This document shows positions 50,984-58,506 of a stretch of DNA of 64,000 bases, in pieces. The stretch is taken from the NCBI RefSeq assembly GCF_030127145.1, contig NZ_CP126159.1, positions 186,001 through 250,000 of the forward strand, in the 5' to 3' direction. Each line of letters opens with the position of its first letter. Within the stretch, counting starts at the first letter, position 1. The notes under the pieces were generated by a model. The model was not told the DNA's origin, ran no database searches, and was given only the letters and a program-made list of their open reading frames with translations. Source of the stretch: Halobaculum halobium (GTDB lineage: Archaea; Halobacteriota; Halobacteria; Halobacteriales; Haloferacaceae). The translations under genes and the position numbers were made by a program.

Positions 50984-52060
50984 TTACGAACGCGCCGCAG
51001 GAAGTCTGACCGTCGCCTCGCCGTCGCCGTCGGGACTCGTTCCGACGGTCAGCGAGCCGCCGTGAAACTCGATCACCCACTTCGAGAGCCACAGTCCGAG
51101 GCCGCTGCTGTGGCGCAGTTGCGTCTCGATCTCGTCGCCGTTGATCAGCGTGCGCTCGTCGTCCGGGAACCCGTCCCCGTCGTCGAGCACGCGGAGTTCG
51201 ACTTCGTCGCCGACACGGCGTTCCGAGACCCGCACGTCTCCCGGGTCGCCGCCGTGCTCTATCGCGTTCTCGACCAGCTCGACGACCGCGTTCACGACGT
51301 AGTCGCCGCCGCGGACCGCTGGCTCGCCGTCCGAGTCGATCCGCAGCGAGGCGTCCGGATACTCGTCGCGCAGTGACCCCCGGCGGTCGTCGAGCGCGGC
51401 GCTCACCACCACCGAGGAGTCGGTGTCGGCATCGCCCTCAAGTAGCTCGTCGATGACTTTGACCCGCGACTGCGTCTCGCTCAGCTCCCGCCCGATCGAC
51501 GCGATTTGCGCTGCCACCTCGTCGTTGCTCTCGGGGGTGTTCCCCGCGCCGGTCCCTCCGTCTCGGATGCGATCGCTGTACCCGACCAGCATCTGCGCGG
51601 CGTGGCGGAGGTCGTGACGGACGAACCGGTTCACGACGGCCGCCTTCCGCTGCTGGTCGGCGACCGTCCGCGCGCGGATCCGCCGCACGTCGTTGACCCC
51701 GATCAACACGTGAGCGAAGGCGCTCACGCCGACGATCACCGCGCCCGACAGCAGCGGCGCGGCGACGCGTCCGCCCTCGGCGAGTTGAAACGCGCTGACC
51801 AGCGCGAGCACGGCGACCGTCACTACCACGCCGAGCGTGTTCCAGGCGGCGACCCGAAGGAGGTGGTCGGAGGTAACCGAACTCCGATACAGCGCCGGTC
51901 CCGAAACCGCGAACGCGACGCCGAGCACGAGCACAGCACCGACGATGATTCCGCTCGAGATGCCTGACACGCCCCGAGACAAGTACGTTCCGCCGACTCC
52001 GACCAGGCCGAATCCAGTGACGCTGATCAACGCCGCCGCCATCCCCCGTCGCAAATCCAT
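50984..52060 (-). CDS. Membrane histidine kinase
   Basis: 358 residues from the ATG at 52060; the upstream ATG at 52129 is inside a polar stretch. Four hydrophobic helices (about residues 8-28, 34-55, 70-92 and 100-120), then a cytosolic linker and a kinase core: FVRHDLRHAAQMLVGY as the His box, VVELVENAIEHGG as the N box, LDDGDGFP (G1) and SSGLGLWLSKW (G2). No extracellular sensor domain beyond the helices, so it probably senses within the membrane. Lies convergent to nirK and divergent to the CGCGG peptide, suggesting a regulatory role in respiration, but no response regulator is adjacent. Confidence 0.85.
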   Translation of the reverse strand: MDLRRGMAAALISVTGFGLVGVGGTYLSRGVSGISSGIIVGAVLVLGVAFAVSGPALYRSSVTSDHLLRVAAWNTLGVVVTVAVLALVSAFQLAEGGRVAAPLLSGAVIVGVSAFAHVLIGVNDVRRIRARTVADQQRKAAVVNRFVRHDLRHAAQMLVGYSDRIRDGGTGAGNTPESNDEVAAQIASIGRELSETQSRVKVIDELLEGDADTDSSVVVSAALDDRRGSLRDEYPDASLRIDSDGEPAVRGGDYVVNAVVELVENAIEHGGDPGDVRVSERRVGDEVELRVLDDGDGFPDDERTLINGDEIETQLRHSSGLGLWLSKWVIEFHGGSLTVGTSPDGDGEATVRLPAARS

Positions 52061-52173
52061 TAGACTGGGCACTCCAGCGAGCGTAAAAACGGCGTTGGTT
52101 TCGGTAGTCGAGACTGCGCGAACGAACACATTCGGGGATAGACCGACCCGAACGCCGCCAGTACTATTTCCCG

Positions 52174-52509
52174 ATGAGCGTCGACACCGACCAGAGGGAC
52201 GAGGAGACAGAGGGTGACACGGCGACAGCTTCCACCGAAACGGACGACGATGTCCACGACACCTCGTGGTCCGCGAAGCTGGAGGAGCCGAGGCACGCCG
52301 ACGACAGAGCCGTCGTGGTGGCGGAGGCGATCGACGCCGTCGAACGGACGGCCGACGGCGTCCACGTGAATCTCGTCACGCACGGCGACCACGGCCACCC
52401 CGAGACGTACCTGTTCCCCGCGCTGGCCGAGCGGTTCGGCGACACCGCCGACTGTGAGTTCGTCGACCGCTGCGGGTGCGGCGGCTACGTCACGCGCGTC
52501 CGACGGTAA
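52174..52509 (+). CDS. CGCGG-family candidate rSAM-modified RiPP
   Basis: 111 residues. A ~35-residue Asp/Glu/Thr-rich N-terminus precedes SWSAKLEEPRHADDRAVVVAEAI, VHVNLVTHGDHGHPETYLFPAL and the C-terminal core DRCGCGGYVTRVRR, the hallmark of the haloarchaeal CGCGG peptide family I recall as putative radical-SAM-modified. The precursor is longer than a classical RiPP leader plus core, with an extra Cys in TADCEF. The nearest radical SAM gene is at 42597. It lies between the membrane kinase and the HTH_10 regulator. Start ATG 52174; short leader-like spacer to the divergent kinase. Confidence 0.82.
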   Translation: MSVDTDQRDEETEGDTATASTETDDDVHDTSWSAKLEEPRHADDRAVVVAEAIDAVERTADGVHVNLVTHGDHGHPETYLFPALAERFGDTADCEFVDRCGCGGYVTRVRR

Positions 52510-52684
52510 CCGAGCAGTCGCGTTCGGCGGTTCGATAGCGTTCAACCTCAGCCGCTTCCGTACGCCGGGTAGTGTCCAGGATGACGGGTTCTCAACTGAG
52601 CGATCGGGTACCACCGATATCGTGAGCTACCCTTGGCGTCCTCGTTGACAGAATCCACCAGAGAGCGGCTGACCAGCGCGCTGC

Positions 52685-53362
52685 TCAGTCTTCGGTGGCC
52701 GCGAGTGGGGAGCGTTCGGGGTCGACGTCGAGCGTGTCTTCCGCGAACCGCTTGATCACCTTCCCCTCGGCGCGGTGGAGCCGCTCGCTCGCGGTCGACT
52801 TCGCGATCCCTTGCTTGTCAGCCAGTTCGGTCAGCGTCGTTTCCCGCGGGGTGTCGTAGTAGCCCGTCCGGATCGCCGCGGCGAGCAGCGTTCGCTGGCC
52901 CTCCGTGAGGAGGTCTTCTGCGTCGATGGCGTCGTGGACGTAGTCGACGACGTAGTCCATCCCCATCGTCTCCAAGGCGGTCGCGAACGCCGAGAGCCGG
53001 TCGCGCGATCCGGCGACGGTGAGCCGGGCGGTCCCGCCCGTGACCTCGACGGGATACTCGACGGGAAGCCGTGAGTCACGGAGCGGCAACAGGAGCCTGG
53101 GATCGGTCGTCTCGACTCGGATGATCGCCTCACGGACGTCCTCGGCCGCCCGCTGGAGTTCGACCTCCCCGACGCTATCGGCGGCTTCGATGTCGCGAAC
53201 GACCGTCGGGGCGTCGTCGTCACGAAGCGCGACGAGCGCGACCCCGCCCTGTTCGGTCGGCAGGACCGATAGCACCGACAGCGTCGCATCCGGATGCGAA
53301 CGGGTCACCTCAGCGACCCACACGTCCTCCGGGAGCGTCACCTCAAGCCGCGCGCGAGCCAC
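52685..53362 (-). CDS. HTH_10 (bat/DmsR-type) transcription regulator
   Basis: 225 residues from a GTG at 53362. The N-terminal ~145 residues form a sensor-like alpha/beta domain (ARARLEVTLPEDVWVAE, LLLPLRDSRLPVEYPVEV). The C-terminal ~65 residues are the bacterio-opsin-activator HTH: LTEGQRTLLAAAIRTGYYDTPRETTLTELADKQGIAKSTASERLHRAEG. No Cys is present, so it cannot bind an iron-sulfur cluster like NarO-type sensors. It follows the halocyanin gene by six bases in the same operon and is a candidate regulator of that gene or of the denitrification genes. Cytosolic DNA-binding protein. Confidence 0.88.
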   Translation of the reverse strand: MARARLEVTLPEDVWVAEVTRSHPDATLSVLSVLPTEQGGVALVALRDDDAPTVVRDIEAADSVGEVELQRAAEDVREAIIRVETTDPRLLLPLRDSRLPVEYPVEVTGGTARLTVAGSRDRLSAFATALETMGMDYVVDYVHDAIDAEDLLTEGQRTLLAAAIRTGYYDTPRETTLTELADKQGIAKSTASERLHRAEGKVIKRFAEDTLDVDPERSPLAATED

Positions 53363-53368
53363 ACCGGA

Positions 53369-54157
53369 TCACCTCTCCCCGTCGTGTTGCGTCGATGCCG
53401 GTCGACTCCCGCCGTCGGTTCGATATCCGACCTGCCCGGGTCCGTCGTCATCCTCGCCGAACAGGAGGACGAACAGCCCGAACACGAGCGGCGACAGCGC
53501 CGCGCCGATCCCCCCACCGAGCAGCAGCAGCGCGGGAGCGTCACCGGCGCCTCCGCCCCCGTCGGATCCGCCGCTCGCACCGCCGGCTGCCGACTCGTTC
53601 GTCTCGCCGCCAGCGTCCGTCGCGGTCGACGTCTCGGTACCGCCTGTCTCGGTGGCTCCGCCGTCGTCGCCCGATGCGCCGACCTCCGCGTCGCCGACGA
53701 CGATGGCGCCCTTCATGCCCAGCGCCTTGTGCGGGGTACAGGCGTATCGGTAGACGCCCGCCTCCTCGGCGGTGTACTCGAACGTGTGCCCGGCCTCACC
53801 GACCAGCTCCGATTCGAAGGAGGCGTCGCCCTCGGCGACGACGTTGTGCGAACCGCCGTTCCCGGTCCACTCGAACGTGACGGTCGCTCCGGGGTCGACG
53901 CGGACTGCCGCAGGGCCGAAGCCGTACGCCCCGCCGTTGGCCTCCGTCCCGACTTCGACGGTCACTGCGTCGGCACCCGTCTCGTCGACGACGCCGTCGT
54001 AGTTGCTCACGTTCGAGAACCACTCCTCGAGTTCCCCCGACGATTGCGCGGCCGCCGGCGTCGTGGCGGCCCCGCCGACCGCTGCCGCGGTTCCGCCAGC
54101 GAGTGCGGTTCGAAGGACAGTCCGCCGTGACACCGAGCATGTTCCGGAGTCTGCCAT
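53369..54157 (-). CDS. Halocyanin with C-terminal membrane helix
   Basis: 262 residues from the ATG at 54157; the open frame extends to 54412 without a sensible leader. SRRTVLRTALAGG plus an Ala-rich core and PAAAQS predict a Tat signal with signal-peptidase cleavage. The halocyanin domain has ligands in GSHNVVAEG (His) and YACTPHKALGM (Cys, His, Met). A Gly/Ser/Thr-rich linker leads to a hydrophobic helix (ALLLLGGGIGAALSPLVFGLFVLL, split at about residues 208-232) and an acidic tail, so the copper domain is tethered outside. Likely electron donor to NirK or an oxidase. Paralog of the lipoprotein at 1-478. Starts the operon with the HTH_10 regulator. Confidence 0.9.
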   Translation of the reverse strand: MADSGTCSVSRRTVLRTALAGGTAAAVGGAATTPAAAQSSGELEEWFSNVSNYDGVVDETGADAVTVEVGTEANGGAYGFGPAAVRVDPGATVTFEWTGNGGSHNVVAEGDASFESELVGEAGHTFEYTAEEAGVYRYACTPHKALGMKGAIVVGDAEVGASGDDGGATETGGTETSTATDAGGETNESAAGGASGGSDGGGGAGDAPALLLLGGGIGAALSPLVFGLFVLLFGEDDDGPGQVGYRTDGGSRPASTQHDGER

Positions 54158-54326
54158 ACATGTTCGGCTTGTGCTCCGGTGGTAAAGTGGGGCCACGCTG
54201 GATCCCAACGACTGGGAACAACCGGTACGGGGCCCCGCTAACTCAGATTCGCCACGACGCCGCCCGGACGTCGCCGCGATCGCGACTCGCCGACCCGCCC
54301 CCTCGAGCGAGGCGAGTACACACGAG

Positions 54327-54332
54327 TTTAAA
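54327..54332 (+). promoter_or_regulatory. TTTAAA TATA-type element
   Basis: GAGTTTAAACCC, 29 bases before the ATG of the mini-ORF at 54356. It is the clearest TATA box in the window and fits a leaderless transcript starting at that ATG rather than at 54442. Confidence 0.5.
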
Positions 54333-54355
54333 CCCGTAGGCCGATCAGAACAGGT

Positions 54356-54445
54356 ATGCGTGGAAACGATCCCGAGCGACGGGACCGACCAGCGGGAAGC
54401 GGCTCCGAACACGACGGACCGGCGGCAACGAGGTCGGGCCGATGA
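54356..54445 (+). CDS. 29-residue mini-ORF overlapping the tetrad-repeat gene start
   Basis: ATG 54356 to TGA 54443-54445. The stop overlaps the next ATG (54442) as ATGA. A TTTAAA element sits 29 bases upstream of this ATG, so a leaderless transcript would deliver ribosomes first to this ORF. Peptide (MRGNDPERRDRPASGSGS...) is polar with no family. It is the best-supported overlapping mini-ORF by promoter position. Confidence 0.4.
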   Translation: MRGNDPERRDRPAGSGSEHDGPAATRSGR

Positions 54446-55242
54446 ATCCGAACCGCGTCGACTCCTTCGTCGACTTGACGTACGGCCTCCTGATCGCGTT
54501 GGCTGTCGGGCTCATTCTCGTGCTCGGCACGGAGGTGGGTGTCGCGTTCGGACTGGGCGTTATCGTCTCGTTCGTCATTCACATCGCCTGGAAGATGGCC
54601 CGGTTCGACCCTCAGTGGATGACCACCGAAGTCCAGCAGACGGTGGAGAAGACGGTCGCGGACACCGTTGACGAGACCGTCCAAGAGGTCGAGCAGTCGG
54701 TCGCCGAGACCGTCGACGAGTCCGTCGGCGAGACGGTCGAGCAGACGGTCGCGGACACGGTAGACAAGACGGTAGAGGAGAAGGTCGGAGAGACGGTGGA
54801 GAAGACGGTCGGCGAAACCGTCGAGGAGACGGTCGAAAAGACGGTCGGAGAGACGGTGGAGAAGACGGTGGAAGAGAAGGTCGGAGAGACGGTGGAGAAG
54901 ACGGTCGACGAGACGGTCGACGAGACGGTGGAGGAGAAGGTCGGAGAGACGGTGGAGAAGACGGTCGAGGAGACAGTCGACGAAACGGTCGGTGAGACGG
55001 TGGAGAAGACCGTGGAGAAGACGATGGAGGAGAAGGTCGGAGAGACGGTTGAAGAGGCGGTCGAACGCTCCGTCGGCGAACAACTCGGCGAGGGTGGAGA
55101 GGGTACGGACCCCGACGCCGAATCCGATGGCAACGTCACCGCGGTGAGCGGCGACTTCGATCGCGACCCTGATGATGACTCCGAGGGCGATTCCGAGAGC
55201 GACTCCGAGGAAGACGAAGACGATCAGTCGGCCGACGCCTGA
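54442..55242 (+). CDS. Membrane-anchored valine-tetrad repeat protein
   Basis: 266 residues. Two hydrophobic helices at about residues 13-30 and 33-50 (GLLIALAVGLILVLGTE, GLGVIVSFVIHIAWKM), then about 150 residues of a 4-residue pattern, roughly (E/D)-(K/E/D/G)-T-V, and finally an Asp/Glu/Ser-rich acidic tail. With no Pro and Val at every fourth position the repeat should form a long single helix or right-handed coiled coil projecting from the membrane into the cytosol or outside. No known family. The DNA repeat is made of 12-base and longer units. A TATA box and mini-ORF precede it; the phosphate transporter follows after 48 bases. Confidence 0.65.
   Translation: MNPNRVDSFVDLTYGLLIALAVGLILVLGTEVGVAFGLGVIVSFVIHIAWKMARFDPQWMTTEVQQTVEKTVADTVDETVQEVEQSVAETVDESVGETVEQTVADTVDKTVEEKVGETVEKTVGETVEETVEKTVGETVEKTVEEKVGETVEKTVDETVDETVEEKVGETVEKTVEETVDETVGETVEKTVEKTMEEKVGETVEEAVERSVGEQLGEGGEGTDPDAESDGNVTAVSGDFDRDPDDDSEGDSESDSEEDEDDQSADA
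54627..55064 (+). repeat. Short tandem units (multiples of 12 bp) encoding the TVE-type tetrad array
   Basis: GAGACGGTGGAGAAGACGGTC-like units recur throughout, with larger blocks such as GTGGAGGAGAAGGTCGGAGAGACG appearing at least four times. The unit length stays a multiple of 12 bases, preserving frame and helix register. Confidence 0.8.
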
Positions 55243-55290
55243 CCACGAGAGAACAAGGTCTTAGGGGTGGGCACAGTAGTATAGATACCT

Positions 55291-56472
55291 ATGGTCGAGC
55301 TACTCCTTCTCATCGGTGTGGTCGTTTCGATGTTCGTCGGCTACAATATCGGGGGGTCAACGACGGGCCCCGCATTCGGACCGGCGGTCGGCGCCGGCGC
55401 GGTGTCGAAGTCGACCGCGGCCGCGCTGATGACGACGTTCTTCTTCATTGGCGCGTGGACGATCGGCAGACGAGTCGTCGATACGCTCGGCTCCGACCTA
55501 GTCACGTCGTCGGGCGTGTTCACGTTGGAGACGAGTATCGGCGTCCTGTTTTTCATCGGATTGGCGCTGTTCGTAGGCAACGTCTTCGGGGTCCCCGCGT
55601 CGACATCGATGACCGCCGTGGGAGCGATCGCCGGGTTGGGCGTCGCGAACAACGCGCTCGACTGGGCGGTCATGGGCGGGATCGTGATCTGGTGGGTCGT
55701 TGCGCCGGTCATCGGCTTCTGGGTGTCGCTGATCATCGGCCGCTACTTCTACGCTCGACTCGACGGCATGCTGGCGATGGGCCAAACCGAGGGCGCGGTA
55801 CTCGACGTCGACCGAACGGACGGAGTCATCCCGAGCGTGTCTATCAACGACGACGCGAGTCGCCGGGAAGCGATCGGGGTCGCGGCAGTCATCGTGATCG
55901 GCTGTCTGATGGCGTTCAGTTCGGGGACGAGCAACATTGCCAACGCCATCGCGCCGCTGGTCGGCGCAGGTGCGCTGGAAATGAACCCCGGTATCATCAT
56001 CGGCGGGTTGGCCGTCGGGGTCGGCTCGTTCACGATCGCCCGCCGAACGCTCGACACGATGGGCAGCGACATCACCGAGCTCCCGCTGACGGCAGCCATC
56101 ATCGTGGCGACGGTGTCGGCGGCGCTTGTCGTGTTCCTCTCGTTCATCGGCATTCCCGCGAGCTTCGTGGTCATCGCCACGATGTCGATCATCGGGCTGG
56201 GGTGGGGACGCGCGACCCGACCGATCACCGTCTCGGACGCCGTTAGGGGTGAGGCCGACGAGACGCCGCCGGTGTCCGTCCACGCCCTCGCTGCCGACGG
56301 CGACGGGGAGTCCGCCCCGCCGATCGGCGAGGAGGACCCGGCGGACATCCCGTCACCCGGCGAGCTATTCGATCCCGCGACGACCGCTCGCGTCGTCGTC
56401 ATGCAGAACGTCGTCCCGCTCATCTCGACGGTCGGCGCCTTCCTCACCTTCCGGTACGCGCCGTTCTTCTGA
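55291..56472 (+). CDS. Inorganic phosphate transporter (Pit family)
   Basis: 393 residues, about ten membrane helices in two homologous halves. Family signature motifs are MFVGYNIGGSTTGPAFGPAVGAGA in the first half and GTSNIANAIAPLVGAGAL in the second, each followed by SKSTAAALMTTFF- or MNPGIIIGGLAVG-like stretches. A hydrophilic loop of ~40 residues sits at about 315-365. Moves phosphate with a cation across the cytoplasmic membrane. Starts 48 bases after the tetrad-repeat gene. ATG at 55291, with no pho-box identified. Confidence 0.92.
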   Translation: MVELLLLIGVVVSMFVGYNIGGSTTGPAFGPAVGAGAVSKSTAAALMTTFFFIGAWTIGRRVVDTLGSDLVTSSGVFTLETSIGVLFFIGLALFVGNVFGVPASTSMTAVGAIAGLGVANNALDWAVMGGIVIWWVVAPVIGFWVSLIIGRYFYARLDGMLAMGQTEGAVLDVDRTDGVIPSVSINDDASRREAIGVAAVIVIGCLMAFSSGTSNIANAIAPLVGAGALEMNPGIIIGGLAVGVGSFTIARRTLDTMGSDITELPLTAAIIVATVSAALVVFLSFIGIPASFVVIATMSIIGLGWGRATRPITVSDAVRGEADETPPVSVHALAADGDGESAPPIGEEDPADIPSPGELFDPATTARVVVMQNVVPLISTVGAFLTFRYAPFF

Positions 56473-56525
56473 CCGGAACCGCCAGCTTTCGGCAAGCCTA
56501 AAAACCTCCGGCGATAGCGACTGGT

Positions 56526-57224
56526 ATGGACCAACGGTCGTACGACTTGGACGACGTGAGTGTCGTCATGGGGGCGTACAACGAAGCGGAGGCGATCGGC
56601 CCGGTGCTCGACGACATCGAGGCGGCGACGGACGGCCGCGCCGAGGTCGTCGTGGTCGACAGTTCCGACGACGGAACCGGCGACATCGCCCGGGAGAGCG
56701 GCGCCCGTGTCGTCGACCAGCCCCCCAGCGGCTACGGTGCGGCGGTTCGGCGCGCGCTGTACGAGGCGAGCAACCCTGTCCGGATCACCACCGACTGCGA
56801 CGGCACTTACCCGATGGATCGGATCCCGGACTTCCTCGCGCTCATCAACGACGGGTACGACGTAGTCAGCGGGGACCGCCTGTACCACGGCGCAGACACG
56901 ATGCCGGCGATGAACCGGCTCGGCAACCGCGCGTTCGCCGCGGTCGCGAGCGCGCTCGGCGGCCACACCCTCCACGACGTGACGACCGGCATGCGCGCGT
57001 ACCACGAGGACGTGATACAGTCGATCCAGTGGACGGAGAACACCGGCCTGTCCGCGGAACTGCTGATCCGCCCCGCGATGCGCGGCTACCGGATCCGTCA
57101 AGAGCCCATCGAGTACGACGAGCGACTCGGCGAGACGAAACTCGACCCCTTCTCCGGCGGCGCCGAGATCGGCAAGTCGATCCTGAAGTGTTGTCTCGAG
57201 GAGCGGGTCCGGAACCGTCGATAA
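56526..57224 (+). CDS. Dolichyl-phosphate sugar transferase-like GT2
   Basis: 232 residues, the short DPM1-like GT2 form without a C-terminal membrane domain. DDVSVVMGAYNEAEAIGPVLDDI, VVVVDSSDDGTGDIARESGA, TTDCDGTYPMDRIPDFLAL (metal-binding D-x-D) and HDVTTGMRAYHEDVIQ define the fold. Catalyses transfer of a hexose from NDP-sugar to dolichyl phosphate on the cytosolic side. Similar to the GT2 at 35857. 53 bases after the phosphate transporter, but not obviously related in function. ATG at 56526. Confidence 0.88.
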   Translation: MDQRSYDLDDVSVVMGAYNEAEAIGPVLDDIEAATDGRAEVVVVDSSDDGTGDIARESGARVVDQPPSGYGAAVRRALYEASNPVRITTDCDGTYPMDRIPDFLALINDGYDVVSGDRLYHGADTMPAMNRLGNRAFAAVASALGGHTLHDVTTGMRAYHEDVIQSIQWTENTGLSAELLIRPAMRGYRIRQEPIEYDERLGETKLDPFSGGAEIGKSILKCCLEERVRNRR

Positions 57225-57374
57225 CGGGGAGGAACCTGACAGTCGGCTTCCTCACTCGCAGGTGGAACCGGGGCGGCCGTGTCGCCATCCGAGAGAAACG
57301 TTGTTGCCGCTGTGAATCCATAGTGCACGCAGCGATAGGTATCTTCGTGTTGTCGGCCCGATAGGTGAACCCGA

Positions 57375-58475
57375 GTGCCCCTGCACGCGGTCGAAGACGT
57401 GGACGACGCGTACCGAGCGACGAAGGCCCTGCTGTGGCCCGTCGATCGCAGCGTGTGGCTGAAACTCGCCGTCGTGGTCCTGTTCGCCGCCGGCCCCGGC
57501 GGTGGATTCTCCGGCGCACAAACGTCCGCACCGATCGAGGGCGGCGGATCGGGGGGGTCCCCGGGAATGGGGCTTCCCGGCGGGATCCAGTCGCCGGGGG
57601 CGATCGGCGGCGCGGAGTGGCTCGTCATCGCCGCGATCGTCGGCATCATCTCGATCATCGTGCTCGGATCGCTGTTCGTCGGGTCGGTCATGGAGTTCGT
57701 CCTCGTCGAGTCGATACGCACGGAGACGGTCTCCCTGCGCGAGTACTGGGGACGCCGGTGGCCACAGGGGGTACGGCTGTTCGGCTTCCGGCTGCTGCTC
57801 GGTCTGGTGGGACTCGGCGGCCTCGCGCTCGTCGCGGCGCTGATCGTCGTCCCGCTGGTCCTCGATGTCGGAGGCGGAATCGGAGCCCCGATCCTCTCGC
57901 TGCTTGCGGTGTTGCCACTCCTCGCGGTGTTGGCACTTCTCACCGGCCTGATCGACGGCTTCACGACCGTGTTCGTGGTCCCGATCATGATCCGCGAAGA
58001 GCGAACGCTGCTCGGCGCCTGGGGTCGACTCTGGCCGACGATCACCGCCGAGCCGTGGCAGTACCTCGCGTACGTCGCGGTGAGCGTCGTGTTGTCCGTC
58101 GTCGGCGGGATCGTCTCTGCGCTGGCCGTCGGCGTCGGCGCGGTGGCGCTGTTGGTCCCCTTCGGGCTGCTCGCGGCGGGTGGCGTGTTCGTCGCGACGG
58201 CGGTCGAGCCGCTGGGCATCGGGATCGTCGTGTTCGCCGCGCTGTTGTTCGGACTCGCCCTGATCGCGGTCGCGGCTCTCGTGCAAGTGCCGATCGTCGT
58301 CTATCTCAGATACTACGCGCTGTTCGTCCTCGGGGACATCGAGGGGTCGCTCGACCTGATCACCGACCGCCGCGCGGCCGTTCGAGTCGCCGACGGCGGC
58401 ACTGCTGGCGAGCGCCCCGGGAATGCCGCCGCCGACACAGACGACGGAGGGGCTGACACAGACGAGACTGAGTAA
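57375..58475 (+). CDS. Polytopic membrane protein (DUF7544-like)
   Basis: 366 residues. N-terminal MPLHAVEDVDDAYRATKALLWP then six or so hydrophobic helices with a Gly/Pro-rich extracytoplasmic loop (about residues 45-75). MEFVLVESIRTETVSLREYW and MIREERTLLGAWGRLWP are repeated amphipathic segments after helix pairs, typical of a haloarchaeal DUF7544-type family I recall. Hydrophilic Asp/Thr/Gly tail. Function unknown. GTG start at 57375. The gap of 150 bases to the upstream GT2 gene holds nothing recognisable. Confidence 0.7.
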   Translation: MPLHAVEDVDDAYRATKALLWPVDRSVWLKLAVVVLFAAGPGGGFSGAQTSAPIEGGGSGGSPGMGLPGGIQSPGAIGGAEWLVIAAIVGIISIIVLGSLFVGSVMEFVLVESIRTETVSLREYWGRRWPQGVRLFGFRLLLGLVGLGGLALVAALIVVPLVLDVGGGIGAPILSLLAVLPLLAVLALLTGLIDGFTTVFVVPIMIREERTLLGAWGRLWPTITAEPWQYLAYVAVSVVLSVVGGIVSALAVGVGAVALLVPFGLLAAGGVFVATAVEPLGIGIVVFAALLFGLALIAVAALVQVPIVVYLRYYALFVLGDIEGSLDLITDRRAAVRVADGGTAGERPGNAAADTDDGGADTDETE

Positions 58476-58506
58476 GCGTCGCGGTCGGCGACGCCGAAGC
58501 GATCAC

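Noticed and set aside
49038..51092. 684-codon minus-strand open frame across norZ and nirK
   Set aside because: Antisense to two well-recognised enzymes, with random-looking composition.
54627..55064. Repetitive DNA as a possible origin or binding-site array
   Set aside because: Unit length is always a multiple of 12 and encodes a regular peptide; explained by the protein.
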